Assembly: GCA_902472305.1 (NCBI GenBank)
Contig: CABRNK010000013.1
Coordinates: 1 to 64,000 of the forward strand
DNA from: Hominenteromicrobium sp900549945
GTDB taxonomy: Bacteria > Bacillota > Clostridia > Oscillospirales > Acutalibacteraceae
DNA length: 64,000 nucleotides
Direction of reading: 5' to 3'
Part shown: in pieces, positions 32,308-40,447 of the stretch
Layout of the letters: every line of letters starts with the position of its first letter
Position numbering within the stretch: the stretch's first letter is position 1
Notes under the pieces: generated by a model
Told to the model about the DNA's origin: nothing
What the model saw: only the letters and a program-made list of their open reading frames with translations
Database searches by the model: none
Made by a program: the position numbers and the translations under genes

Positions 32308-33732
32308 TCAGGAGGCCAGTCCCGACTTACGGCGCATGTGCTTTTCGCGGAACGCAGGCAGCGCGGCGCGCCCAAGCTCTGTGACGGGCCGCACCCATTT
32401 GCCCGAATACATGTGCACCTGCATCAAAATAAAGCGGATCGGCTCATCGATATAACAGCAGGCGAAGATGAGCAAAAACGGCGCCTTCCACACGAGGCCC
32501 GTCAGGCAGACGCACGGCAGTACAAGCGCGTACATGAACGAGATCTCGAGGATCGTCCCGTACGCCGCATCGCCCGCCGAGCGGTACGTGTCGTTCTGCG
32601 TCCAGTTGCACATGCGGATCACAGCGGCGACGCAGTAGATCATCAAGAGGCCCGAGCCGATTTCAAGCGATTCGCCCGAAAGGCTCATGACGGAGAGCAG
32701 TGGCTTGTGCGCGGCTACCAGCGTCAGACACAGCACAAAGATGCTGCTGCCGCAGAGCAGGACGAGGCGTTTCGCCCGCTCATAGGCCGCGTCGAGCTCG
32801 CCCGCGCCGACGCTCTTGCCCACAAGCACCGAGGCGGCGTTCGAGAATCCCGAGAAGAAGCCGATCACAAGGCCCTCCAGCGTGCGGAAAACCGCGATCG
32901 CGGCGATCGCCTGCTCAGACTGGCGGCCGAGCACGATGTTGATGACCATGTTGCCCACGCCGATCAAAATCTCATTGCAGAGAATCGGAAAGCACTTCAC
33001 AAAATACGCCTTGACAAACGCGCCGCTCCAGCGGAAATGCTTCGTGAAGTGGAACAGGTAGGGGTACCCCTGCGCGCGGCTCAAAACGACGATCACAAGC
33101 ACGTTGACGGCCGCCCCGCACACCGTGGCCAGCGCCGCGCCGCGCACGCCGAGCGCCGGCATGCCCAGCTTACCGTAGATAAACACCCAGTTGAGGCTCA
33201 TATTCGTCGCGACGGAGGCGACCGCCGCAAACAGCGGGATGCGCACGCGCTCGGTCGAGCGCAGCAGCGCGCTCATCGCCATCGAGATGACCTGCAGCAG
33301 GTAGGCAAAGCCCACGATTTGCAGGTAATCGACGCCGATCGCCTGAATCGACGCCTTGTCCGTATAGATCTGCATGACGAGCTCCGGCGCAAACAGCGCG
33401 AGGCAGGCGAAGATAGAGGCGGAGGCCAGCATGCACACGAGCGTCAGCCCGTAGGACCGGTCGATGCCGTTTTCATCTTTCGCGCCCCAATACTGCGAGA
33501 AAAACAGCATGCCGCCGCCCACAAAGCCCCAGTATCCGGAGAACATCAGCGACGAAAACTGTGCGCATAGGCCCACGGCGCCCACCGCGGTTTCCCCAAG
33601 CGGCGCGATCATCATCGTATCGACCATGCTGCCCGTCGTCGTCAGCAGGTTTTGCAGCGCCACCGGTATGGCGATCACCGCGAGGCTCCGAAGAAAGGCG
33701 CCCCATCGAAATCCAGCTTTTGTTTTCAACAC
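32308..33732 (-). CDS. MATE-family efflux transporter
   Basis: 474 residues, twelve predicted helices in two homologous halves. Early L-A-V-I-A-I-P-V-A-L-Q-N-L-L-T-T-T-G-S-M-V-D-T-M segment is the family hallmark. GTG start at 33732 or TTG at 33729, both just behind GGGGAGAA. These pumps export drugs or cationic compounds with Na+ or H+. It resembles the second MATE gene at 41271 only at family level. Substrate unknown. Confidence 0.9.
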   Translation of the reverse strand: MLKTKAGFRWGAFLRSLAVIAIPVALQNLLTTTGSMVDTMMIAPLGETAVGAVGLCAQFSSLMFSGYWGFVGGGMLFFSQYWGAKDENGIDRSYGLTLVCMLASASIFACLALFAPELVMQIYTDKASIQAIGVDYLQIVGFAYLLQVISMAMSALLRSTERVRIPLFAAVASVATNMSLNWVFIYGKLGMPALGVRGAALATVCGAAVNVLVIVVLSRAQGYPYLFHFTKHFRWSGAFVKAYFVKCFPILCNEILIGVGNMVINIVLGRQSEQAIAAIAVFRTLEGLVIGFFSGFSNAASVLVGKSVGAGELDAAYERAKRLVLLCGSSIFVLCLTLVAAHKPLLSVMSLSGESLEIGSGLLMIYCVAAVIRMCNWTQNDTYRSAGDAAYGTILEISFMYALVLPCVCLTGLVWKAPFLLIFACCYIDEPIRFILMQVHMYSGKWVRPVTELGRAALPAFREKHMRRKSGLAS

Positions 33733-33762
33733 ATTCTCCCCATTTTCGTTGATTTCCGCACC

Positions 33763-33791
33763 AGTATAGCACAAAACAGGGCGGAACGCAA
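33763..33791 (-). promoter_or_regulatory. MATE gene promoter
   Basis: TTGCGT (33786-33791), 17 bp, TATACT (33763-33768) with an extended TGC. It overlaps the 3' arm of the preceding terminator hairpin. Confidence 0.6.
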
Positions 33792-33838
33792 TGTAAACAC
33801 GCCCCGTCCGGGTATGGATTCACGCGTTCCGCCCTGTT
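33775..33838 (-). terminator. Long hairpin after the tail-like gene
   Basis: AACAGGGCGGAACGC (33775-33789) pairs perfectly with GCGTTCCGCCCTGTT (33824-33838), 15 bp with a 34-nt loop. On the minus strand it ends in TTTT. Confidence 0.75.
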
Positions 33839-33857
33839 CTTACCTGTGCGCCGAGCG

Positions 33858-34232
33858 CTAGTGCTCTGTAAACTGCAATTCAATCGGCACCAAATGCGAC
33901 TGACCGCACCGCGGGCAGACGACAGTGATCTCCCGCGGCTCCACCGCGTTGATCCGTTCATACATGTTGCGTAAGAATTCGAGGTCCGCCGTATACAGCC
34001 GCTCAATCACCTCCGGCGTAATTTTCATCAGTGTCCCAATCCGCGTGACCACGCGGCTCAGAAGCAGGATCATGAGATAACCCGAATTGCTCTGTACACG
34101 CGGATCTTTGAGCGGCAAAATCTCATCCGCCGCAGTCGACAGGCGCATCACGCCCTCCCGGTGCACCGCCCCGTCCTCGTCCACATAGCCGCACGGCAGT
34201 GTGAATTCAAATTCCGTTTGAAAGCTCACCAC
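33858..34232 (-). CDS. Orphan phage/contractile-injection tail-associated protein
   Basis: 124 residues. F-E-F-T-L-P-C-G-Y-V-D-E-D-G, H-R-E-G-V-M-R-L-S-T-A-A-D-E-I-L-P-L and V-I-E-R-L-Y-T-A-D-L-E-F-L resemble small proteins encoded in contractile phage-tail-like (eCIS) clusters. The C-terminus adds a C-P-R-C-G knuckle, a possible half zinc ribbon. GTG at 34232 with AAAGGGG six bases upstream; the longer TTG-started frame has no ribosome site. No tail sheath, tube or baseplate genes are nearby, so it is an orphan here. The family link is from memory of motifs. Confidence 0.6.
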   Translation of the reverse strand: MVSFQTEFEFTLPCGYVDEDGAVHREGVMRLSTAADEILPLKDPRVQSNSGYLMILLLSRVVTRIGTLMKITPEVIERLYTADLEFLRNMYERINAVEPREITVVCPRCGQSHLVPIELQFTEH

Positions 34233-34349
34233 AGATCGCCCCTTTAATTTCAGATTCCTGCGCAGAAAAGCCTTGCCGCTGCCGGCTTCCTCTCCAAGCG
34301 GTTTTGGTTTGGACGCCGGCGCAGAAGAGCGCCTTCCCAAACGCAGCCT

Positions 34350-34368
34350 AAAGCAAATTATTTGCTTT
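34350..34368. repeat. Inverted repeat upstream of the tail-like gene
   Basis: AAAGCAAA (34350-34357)/TTTGCTTT (34361-34368). It lies 15 bp past the -10 box of the gene's promoter, so it would be at the start of the mRNA or be an operator. Confidence 0.5.
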
Positions 34369-34382
34369 ATTCAATTAAAATG

Positions 34383-34412
34383 ATTATACCATATGATCTG
34401 CGGCGCCGTCCA
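34383..34412 (-). promoter_or_regulatory. Promoter of the tail-like gene
   Basis: TGGACG (34407-34412), 18 bp, TATAAT (34383-34388) with an extended TGG. Confidence 0.65.
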
Positions 34413-34561
34413 GCTTTTCTAAAAAAACGACATTTCAATCAAACATCCCCTAGCCGGCGGCACACCTAGAAATTGCATCACAGGGTCCGCCTGCCTTATT
34501 CCATTTGCAGTGCATCGTACACAGCCGGTACTTCAGTCTTTTCACCTTACACTTTTGCGTT

Positions 34562-34774
34562 TTAAATAGCAGTATCATCCAGAAAAATGGAAACTGTCGC
34601 GATCTTTCCGATGCCTGCACAGCTTTCAAACCGGAAAGAAAATGCGCAGCCGTATTTGAGCCGCAGCCGTTCATAGATGTTGCGAAGCCCATAAAAGATC
34701 CCGGCGCCGCATCCCTCGCGCATGGCCGCCTCCATTTTCTGCGGGTCTCCCCCTGCACCATCATCCTGAACAGA
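34562..34774 (-). pseudogene. Fragment of a YesM/LytS-type histidine kinase
   Basis: The frame ending at 34562 reads V-Q-D-D-G-A-G-G-D-P, then G-I-F-Y-G-L-R-N-I-Y-E-R-L-R-L-K-Y-G, then a closing V-S-I-F-L-D-D-T. These are the G-box and C-terminus of a GHKL kinase. About 70 codons are present with no start, so only the tail survives. It abuts a fragment of an ABC permease on the opposite strand at about 34772, marking a rearrangement junction. Confidence 0.8.
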
Positions 34775-35245
34775 GATGCCGCCCGCCGCGTGCTTGTACT
34801 GATCTTTGGCTATATCCCTGTCCTAAGCGGCCTGCTCATGACTTTTCAGGAATTCAACATTATGGGCGGTCACTTCGGCAGCGCATGGGTCGATTTCGCA
34901 CAGTTTGAGCACGCTTTTTTCGACTTCTCTTTCCATCTTGTCCTATGGAATTCCTTCATCATCGGCGCCATGAAGCTGGTCATCACCTTTCCATCCTGCT
35001 CGCCATTCTGATCGACCAGTTTCGGAATGTGCTGTTCAAACGCACGGTTCAAACCCTGATCTACCTGCCGCACTTTCTATCTTGATCAATTGTATACGGC
35101 ACTTTTCCGGCAATTCCGGGCTATGATGGCCCCGTCAACCAATTTTTTGCTCTGATCGGACTGGAGAAGGCTCCCTTCTTCGTCACACCTTCGGTTTTTC
35201 GCGGCGTACTTGTGACATCGGAGGCGTGGAAAGAGGTATCAAGCC
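34775..35245 (+). pseudogene. Broken LplB-type ABC sugar permease
   Basis: Two frames together give recognisable LplB/YtcP-like segments: I-F-G-Y-I-P-V-L-S-G-L-L-M-T-F-Q-E-F-N, then V-L-W-N-S-F-I-I-G-A-M-K-L-V-I-T-F-P, then after a frameshift F-K-R-T-V-Q-T-L-I-Y-L-P-H-F-L-S, a stop, and P-V-N-Q-F-F-A-L-I-G-L-E. The frame breaks at about 35000 and 35085, and the C-terminal half is missing. Such permeases are normally paired with YesM kinases, which fits the neighbouring kinase fragment. Confidence 0.8.
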
Positions 35246-35439
35246 GCCCCATCCGGCTTAACTTTTTTCATGCGCTGTGCCTGCGAAAAGGACAGTTCCA
35301 CCGCAGGGATAAGGGCAGTCTGCCCCTCGTCCACCATCTGCAAAATCGGCGGGATTAACGCGGTCAGGCGGATATATCGCTGTACCTGTGTGCGGCTGTC
35401 TCCCGATTGCTTTGCCCGCAATTGGAGCGGCATGGACAC
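35246..35439 (-). pseudogene. ParB/Spo0J-like fragment
   Basis: About 65 codons reading Q-L-R-A-K-Q-S-G-D-S-R-T-Q-V-Q-R-Y-I-R-L-T, then L-I-P and M-V-D-E-G-Q-T-A-L-I-P-A-V-E-L-S-F. This is the HTH core of ParB-like proteins carried by Tn1549/CTn-type conjugative elements. Both ends are missing. It is a remnant of an integrated mobile element. Confidence 0.72.
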
Positions 35440-35493
35440 GAGCTTTAGGCGATTGCTGTCTTTTCCGGCTTATCGCTTATATTTTTGACGGTG

Positions 35494-36615
35494 CTATATA
35501 GGGATTTCAAAAAGGAACTGTGTTCCCTGTCCGGAGCTTTGGAGCACCCGGACGCTTCCACCGTGGAGTTCCGCGATCTCCCGAACCAGAGCCAGCCCAA
35601 GTCCCGCTCCGCCCATGGCCCGGCTTCGGGACTTGTCCACCCGGACAAACGGGTCGAAGATCTCCGTCCAGCACTCTCTGGGGATACCGATGCCGGTGTC
35701 CGTGACCTGTAAATGGGCCGTGTCGCCGGCCCGCTGGATCGCCACCCGGACTTCTCCTCCCGGGCGGTTGTACTTGATGGCGTTTTCCACAAGGTTATAG
35801 ACCGCCCGATACAGCAGTGTATCGCTGCCGGTCAACTCGGCATCTCCCGGGTCCTGAACCAGCGCCACCTTCTTTTCCTCCGCCACTTGAGCCAGATCGC
35901 AGAGAACCTCCTCCGTCAGGGCGAAGAGGGAGATGTGGTCGCGGCGTTCTATCGTCTCCAGCCCGGTCATCTCCAGCAGGGCCTCCACCACCCGGGACAA
36001 CTGTTCCGTTTGATCGGACACGCTTTGGAGAGTCTGGGCGTACTCCCCGACCGCTGGGGCGTTTTTCTTTTGCAGCACATCCAGTTCCGCCCGGACCACA
36101 GCCAGAGGGGTGCGCAGCTCATGGGCGGCGTTGGCGGCAAACTGCCGCTGGACGGTGAAAGCGCGGTCCAAACGGGCCAGCATTTTGTTAAAAGACAGGG
36201 TCAGCTGGGAGATCTCGTCTTTGGTGTCTGGAATCTCCAGCAGCTCCGAGAGATTCTGTGCCTGAATGGTCTCCATTTGGGCGCAGAACTTTTTTATGGG
36301 CGCCAGTCCGCGGCCTGCCAAAAACCAGATAAACGCGCAGCCCAGCAGGATAATCGCTAACGTAGCAAAAATACTCTGCACCCGGAAGCCGCTGATCGTC
36401 TGCTGGAGCTGTTCCTGCAGATCCGGGTAGAGAGTACCGAAATCCAGCTGGAAGGTCTCCTGACCAGCAGGCGAAATTTCGACCACATAATCCTCAATTT
36501 CTTGGATGCTCATAACTGCGGAGCAGCTGATGAACAGGTTCAGCAGCAGACAGGCCGCCGCCATCAGCGCCGCGGTCATCAGGGTCAGGCGCCATCTCAG
36601 AGGCAGATTCTTCAT
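35494..36615 (-). CDS. Sensor histidine kinase (EnvZ/QseC-like)
   Basis: 373 residues. Two membrane helices (about 10-35 and 80-105) around a short outside loop, HAMP linker, H-box A-N-A-A-H-E-L-R-T-P-L-A, N-box L-V-E-N-A-I-K-Y-N, G-boxes D-T-G-I-G-I-P and G-G-A-G-L-G-L-A-L. ATG at 36615 behind GGAGGTGG, overlapping the regulator's stop (ATGA). All motifs are intact although the partner regulator carries an internal stop. Its codon use is less GC-biased than the flanking core genes, suggesting acquisition. Confidence 0.92.
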   Translation of the reverse strand: MKNLPLRWRLTLMTAALMAAACLLLNLFISCSAVMSIQEIEDYVVEISPAGQETFQLDFGTLYPDLQEQLQQTISGFRVQSIFATLAIILLGCAFIWFLAGRGLAPIKKFCAQMETIQAQNLSELLEIPDTKDEISQLTLSFNKMLARLDRAFTVQRQFAANAAHELRTPLAVVRAELDVLQKKNAPAVGEYAQTLQSVSDQTEQLSRVVEALLEMTGLETIERRDHISLFALTEEVLCDLAQVAEEKKVALVQDPGDAELTGSDTLLYRAVYNLVENAIKYNRPGGEVRVAIQRAGDTAHLQVTDTGIGIPRECWTEIFDPFVRVDKSRSRAMGGAGLGLALVREIAELHGGSVRVLQSSGQGTQFLFEIPI

Positions 36616-37289
36616 GCAGGGCCACCTCCGATCAGATAGCCCTGCCCCACCTTGTTTCGGATAGGGTCGTAGCCCAAAGCGGTGCGGAGCTTTTTCCGCA
36701 GGGATGAGATATGGACCCGGATGGAGTTGCTGAAACAGTTCACGCTGCCGTCCCACAACTGCTCCATCATCTCCTCCTGACTGATCACCCGGCCCTAATG
36801 CAAAAGCAGATACTCCAACAGGGCGGACTCCTTGCGCGTCAACGCCATAGCCTGTCCTTTTGCATAGGCGATCCTAGCTTTGGTATCAAAGGAGATCTCA
36901 CCATACAAAAGGCACACATCCTCCTGCACGAATTTTCGCCGGGTCAAGCTGCGGACACGGGCCTCCAGCTCCTCAAAATGAAAGGGCTTGGTCAAATAAT
37001 CATTCGCTCCGGCATCCAGCCCATCCACTTTATCCTGAAGCTGGCCTCTGGCAGACAGGATCAGGACCGGAGTTTCGGCATCCTCTGCCCGCAGATGGCG
37101 CAGCAGCTCCATCCCGTCCAGACCCGGCAGGCTCAGGTCCAGCAGGATCAGGGCGAACCGTTCTACGCAGCACAGCTCCAGCGCCTCCTGCCCGTCGCCG
37201 CAGGTATCCACCTCGTATCCGTCCAGCCGAAGGCCCTCTGCGATAGACTGGCACAGGGCCGGTTCATCCTCTACCACCAATAAACGCAT
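36612..37289 (-). pseudogene. OmpR-type response regulator with internal TAG
   Basis: Receiver domain complete (V-V-E-D-E-P; D in L-I-L-L-D-L-S-L-P-G; T-K-P-F). The winged-helix domain begins (A-L-T-R-K-E-S-A-L-L-E-Y-L-L-L-H), meets TAG at 36795-36797, then continues in the same frame (G-R-V-I-S-Q-E-E-M-M-E-Q-L-W-D ... G-Y-L-I-G-G-G) to a TGA that overlaps the kinase start. Nothing but the one codon is damaged. Either a recent nonsense mutation or a sequencing error. The truncated 164-residue form would lack most of its DNA-binding domain. Confidence 0.88.
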
Positions 37290-37313
37290 CGTCGATCACT
37301 CTCCTTTATAAGC

Positions 37314-37342
37314 AGTATACCATATAATCAGCAAACTGCAAA
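37314..37342 (-). promoter_or_regulatory. Promoter of the two-component genes
   Basis: TTTGCA (37337-37342), 17 bp, TATACT (37314-37319). GCAAACT repeats (37331-37344) overlap the -35 and could bind the regulator. Confidence 0.6.
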
Positions 37343-37375
37343 CTGTTTGTGAACACCCTGTATTTTACAGGAGTC

Positions 37376-37403
37376 TTAACAAAGATTTTACCCCCGATAT
37401 GAT
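37376..37403 (+). promoter_or_regulatory. Promoter of the redox cassette
   Basis: TTAACA (37376-37381), 16 bp, TATGAT (37398-37403). Divergent from the two-component operon, which probably controls it. Confidence 0.65.
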
Positions 37404-37443
37404 AAGATAGCTCTATCAACGACAAAGGAGTGCTTTTTCCATA

Positions 37444-38526
37444 ATGAAGAATAAAAAAATCGGCGCGGCCCTGCTGGCCGGCATCCTATCCATTTCCATC
37501 CTGACTGCCTGCTCTTCCAAGGAGCCGGCTTCTTCCACACCGGACGGTGCCGGACAGAGTGAGGCCAGCAGCAGTGCCGGACAGAGCGAGGTCAGCAGCA
37601 GCAACAGTGAACAGACTTCCGCTAACGTTTATCCCTTTCCGACCCTCGGCCTGTCCATGGTGATGTCCCCAGATCTTGAACAGCGGATGAAGGGGGATGT
37701 GGTCGTGACCATTGATGAGAAAGTCGAAGACGACGGAACTACCCTTCGATATGGCACCGTAAACTGGCATCGGATGCCGAGTGAGATGGCAGAGACCAGC
37801 GTTGCGTCGGACAGTCTGGAGCGTATTGGAGTTCTGGGCGCTTATCAGGCAGAGCTTGTCGATCAGCTGGATGAGCTGACCGGCTGCGACAACCATCAGG
37901 AGGTAGGCCGCAGCGCCGACGGTGCGTATGTGTATTACCTCAGCACCAACTCAGCGGCGGATAAAGAGCTGGTCGAGGAGGTCCGCAAGACTCAGGTGAC
38001 TATCACGGAGATGGAACCTGTTGATCATTCCGCCGACGTCCCGAGCTCCAGCTTTTCCGGAACCTCTGTAAGTGACTTCAGCACGCAGGATGTATACGGC
38101 ACCGCATACACTCAGGACGTTTTCAAGGACTATGACCTGACCATGGTAAACATCTTCACCACTTGGTGCTCCCCCTGCGTGGCGGAGATGCCCGAGCTGG
38201 AGAAACTGTACCAGCAGATGAAGGACAAAGGCGTGGGCGTCGTCGGTGTGGTGCTGGATGTGCTCAATGAGAAAGGCGAGGCCCCGCAGGAGGATCTGGA
38301 GCGGGCGCAGACTTTGGTGGAGCGCACCGGCGTTACATACCCTGTCCTGCTGCCGGACAGCACCTATTTCAACGGCCGCCTCACCGGTATCGAGGCTTTC
38401 CCCGAGACCTTTTTCGTGGATAAGGACGGAAATATCGTGGGCGAAACCTACAGCGGAAGCGGTGATCTGGAGTACTGGATGTCCATCGTGGAAAAGGAAC
38501 TGGCCGCTGTGAAGGAGGGAGCCTGA
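37444..38526 (+). CDS. TlpA-like thioredoxin lipoprotein
   Basis: 360 residues. Lipoprotein signal with lipobox L-T-A-C (Cys 23), Ser/Gln-rich linker, a middle domain of about 130 residues without recognised family, and a C-terminal TlpA/ResA thioredoxin fold with F-T-T-W-C-S-P-C-V-A-E-M-P (redox C-x-x-C) and the cis-Pro region F-P-E-T-F-F-V-D. Anchored outside the membrane. Its stop overlaps the start of the CD1871A-like gene. Likely receives or gives electrons through the two downstream membrane proteins. Confidence 0.92.
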   Translation: MKNKKIGAALLAGILSISILTACSSKEPASSTPDGAGQSEASSSAGQSEVSSSNSEQTSANVYPFPTLGLSMVMSPDLEQRMKGDVVVTIDEKVEDDGTTLRYGTVNWHRMPSEMAETSVASDSLERIGVLGAYQAELVDQLDELTGCDNHQEVGRSADGAYVYYLSTNSAADKELVEEVRKTQVTITEMEPVDHSADVPSSSFSGTSVSDFSTQDVYGTAYTQDVFKDYDLTMVNIFTTWCSPCVAEMPELEKLYQQMKDKGVGVVGVVLDVLNEKGEAPQEDLERAQTLVERTGVTYPVLLPDSTYFNGRLTGIEAFPETFFVDKDGNIVGETYSGSGDLEYWMSIVEKELAAVKEGA

Positions 38527-38675
38527 TGCGGCATCTGCTGGCTTCCCGCTGGACCGGCATGACCGTGGCAGTCTTGGGCCTTGCCATGATGGGGTACGGC
38601 ATTTATCGGGGTGAGGTCTCCACGGTTTTCACCAAGGCCATCAATATTTGTCTGGAGTGTATCGGAATTGGCTAA
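38526..38675 (+). CDS. CD1871A-family C-x-x-C microprotein
   Basis: 49 residues. One membrane helix (V-A-V-L-G-L-A-M-M-G-Y-G-I-Y), then R-G-E-V-S-T-V-F-x-K-A-I-N-I-C-L-E-C-I-G-I-G. The terminal C-L-E-C-I-G-I-G is the signature of this small family, first named in Clostridioides difficile. ATG overlaps the upstream stop; its end overlaps the next gene's TTG by 8 bp. The Cys pair probably faces the inside or the membrane edge and links the lipoprotein to the ferredoxin-like protein (inference). Confidence 0.88.
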   Translation: MRHLLASRWTGMTVAVLGLAMMGYGIYRGEVSTVFTKAINICLECIGIG

Positions 38676-39555
38676 GAAGAAAACAAGTAAATGGTCCCGC
38701 CACGGGTTTCAGGCCCTTTGGGCACTGCTGACCAACAGCTACCTCATCGGCTTTGTTCAGGGGAAAATCTACAAGGGGAATCTGAAAAAGCTGTGTGTGC
38801 CGGGAATGAACTGCTATTCCTGTCCCGGCGCGGTAGGCTCCTGTCCCATCGGTTCCCTTCAGGCGGTCATCGGGAGCTGGAACTTCAAATTCGCCTTCTA
38901 TGTGGCTGGGTTTCTGGTCTTTGTGGGGGCGCTGGTGGGACGGTTCGTCTGCGGCTGGCTATGTCCTTTCGGACTGATTCAGGATCTGCTGCACAAGATC
39001 CCCTTTCCAAAGAAACTCCGGACCTTTCGGGGCGACAAGCTGCTGCGCAAGCTGAAGTATGTGATTCTGGTGGTTTTCGTCATTCTGCTGCCCATGTTTC
39101 TGGTGGATGTGATGGGTCAGGGCGCACCGTATTTCTGCAAGCTGATCTGTCCGGTAGGGACGCTCGAGGGCGGCATCCCTCTGGCGCTGATGAACAAATC
39201 CATGCACAGTGTTCTGGGCTGGCTGTACGCTTGGAAAAATGTCCTGCTCGTAGCCACCATTCTGCTCTCCATCATCATCTACCGGCCTTTCTGCAAGTAC
39301 ATCTGCCCTCTGGGGGCCATCTACTCCGTATTCAACCCCATCTCTGTGTTCAAATACCGGGTGGATGAGAGCAAATGCGTAAGCTGCGGAGCCTGCTCCA
39401 AGTCGTGCAAAATGGGGGTAGATCCGGTGCAGAACGCCAATCATCCCGAGTGCATCCGGTGCGGTCTGTGCAAAAAGGTCTGTCCCACCGGCGCGATCTC
39501 CTCTGGCTGCCTGAAAAGGCAGAGTACAGCAGACCCGGCAACCATAGAGAAATAA
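38668..39555 (+). CDS. NapH/YccM-type 4Fe-4S membrane polyferredoxin
   Basis: 295 residues. Several membrane helices with cytosolic Cys clusters: C-Y-S-C-P-G-A-V-G-S-C-P-I-G, C-G-W-L-C-P-F-G, C-K-Y-I-C-P-L-G, and a C-terminal 2[4Fe-4S] ferredoxin (C-V-S-C-G-A-C-S-K-S-C and C-I-R-C-G-L-C-K-K-V-C-P). TTG start at 38668, overlapping the CD1871A-like gene and behind GGAG. The protein would carry electrons across or along the membrane to the lipoprotein/C-x-x-C pair. Confidence 0.9.
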   Translation: MAKKKTSKWSRHGFQALWALLTNSYLIGFVQGKIYKGNLKKLCVPGMNCYSCPGAVGSCPIGSLQAVIGSWNFKFAFYVAGFLVFVGALVGRFVCGWLCPFGLIQDLLHKIPFPKKLRTFRGDKLLRKLKYVILVVFVILLPMFLVDVMGQGAPYFCKLICPVGTLEGGIPLALMNKSMHSVLGWLYAWKNVLLVATILLSIIIYRPFCKYICPLGAIYSVFNPISVFKYRVDESKCVSCGACSKSCKMGVDPVQNANHPECIRCGLCKKVCPTGAISSGCLKRQSTADPATIEK

Positions 39556-39596
39556 AAAGCCGGATAAGCAGACGGCCCAAGTGAACGCCCCCCGTG

Positions 39597-39820
39597 CCTG
39601 CGCTATACGCGGATCGAGGCCGCGGTCCCGCTCTCCAAATTAAAGGAGGATTTCCAGCGGCAGAGCTTCTGTCTGAGCCATTTCAGCTATCTGGTCAATC
39701 CGGCTCATGTGATGCGGGTGAACCCGGGATACCCTGATTCTGGACGCGGGCGAGTCCATTTCCGTCAGCCGCCGGTACTATTCGGACTTCATGGCCTGCT
39801 ATGTGAAATCCCTGAAATAA
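39597..39820 (+). pseudogene. LytTR regulator fragment
   Basis: Reads Y-T-R-I-E-A-A-V-P-L-S-K-L, F-C-L-S-H-F-S-Y-L-V-N-P-A-H-V-M-R-V-N-P, then after a frameshift near 39730 L-I-L-D-A-G-E-S-I-S-V-S-R-R-Y-Y and a stop at 39818. This is the DNA-binding half of a LytTR regulator without its receiver. Confidence 0.78.
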
Positions 39821-39861
39821 AAACTCCGCCGTTCCCTGAAACCGGAACGGCGGAGTTTTTT
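39820..39861 (+). terminator. Terminator after the LytTR fragment
   Basis: AAAACTCCGCCGTTCC (39820-39835) pairs perfectly with GGAACGGCGGAGTTTT (39844-39859), a 16-bp stem with T-run. It may still end the redox cassette transcript. Confidence 0.9.
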
Positions 39862-40447
39862 ATGCTTCCTCTCCGTGGAGCAGCAGAGCGGTTAGGCTCA
39901 GGGCGTTTAGGCCTGCCCGGAGATATGGAAGGTGATGGCCGAGAAAGCTGACGCCGCCCAGCGAGGCCAGCATCAGGGAACGGTGCAGAGATACTACGAT
40001 GAGGTTCAGGCGGAACTTAGAGGAGACGAAAGCCCGGCACCGCGGATATAAAAAATAAAACTATCGCCTCAGATTTTGCCGGTCATCAAACAAAATAAGG
40101 GCTCTCCTTCCCGAAAGGGATGCCCTTCAAGTGGTCAAAACAGAAATTCGTCTGTGGTATTCCTGTGGTTAAACGAAAGACGCCGCTGATCCGGCGGTGT
40201 CTTTTTGAAATTATGAACGCCACATGAAAAGATATTTTGGCCCTTTGTAGGTTGAATTTAAGCCCTCACATAAGACAAGACTTAAAAAACGGGTACCGGT
40301 TAATTTCATATTCGAACTTCTTAGTGCTTTCAAAACAGAAGAAAGGATTCGACTTTAGATTTTATCTCCAAATAAAATCCAATGTCTCAAAGCTCGCCAA
40401 ACTGATTGAATATAAATTCTGATTTTTGAGTACCAAAAAACTGAAAT
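39862..40447. other. Degraded accessory DNA
   Basis: No intact gene. A minus-strand frame at about 39862-40020 (ending L-L-L-H-G-E-E-A, hydrophobic, no start) may be the tail of a lost membrane protein. 40060-40170 contains short repeats (CTGTGG twice) and a small hairpin. From about 40210 the base composition becomes AT-rich with no convincing ORF. Confidence 0.5.
40178..40206 (+). terminator. Terminator-like hairpin
   Basis: AGACGCCG pairs with CGGCG-G-TGTCT (one bulge), then TTTTT. No gene directly upstream. Confidence 0.6.

Noticed and set aside
36795..36797. TAG read as an amino acid (stop-codon recoding)
   Set aside because: No pyl genes in the window, and other genes end normally; nonsense mutation or base error is simpler.
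40237..40422. 61-codon ORF in AT-rich DNA
   Set aside because: Starts at TTG without a ribosome site, no recognisable motif.
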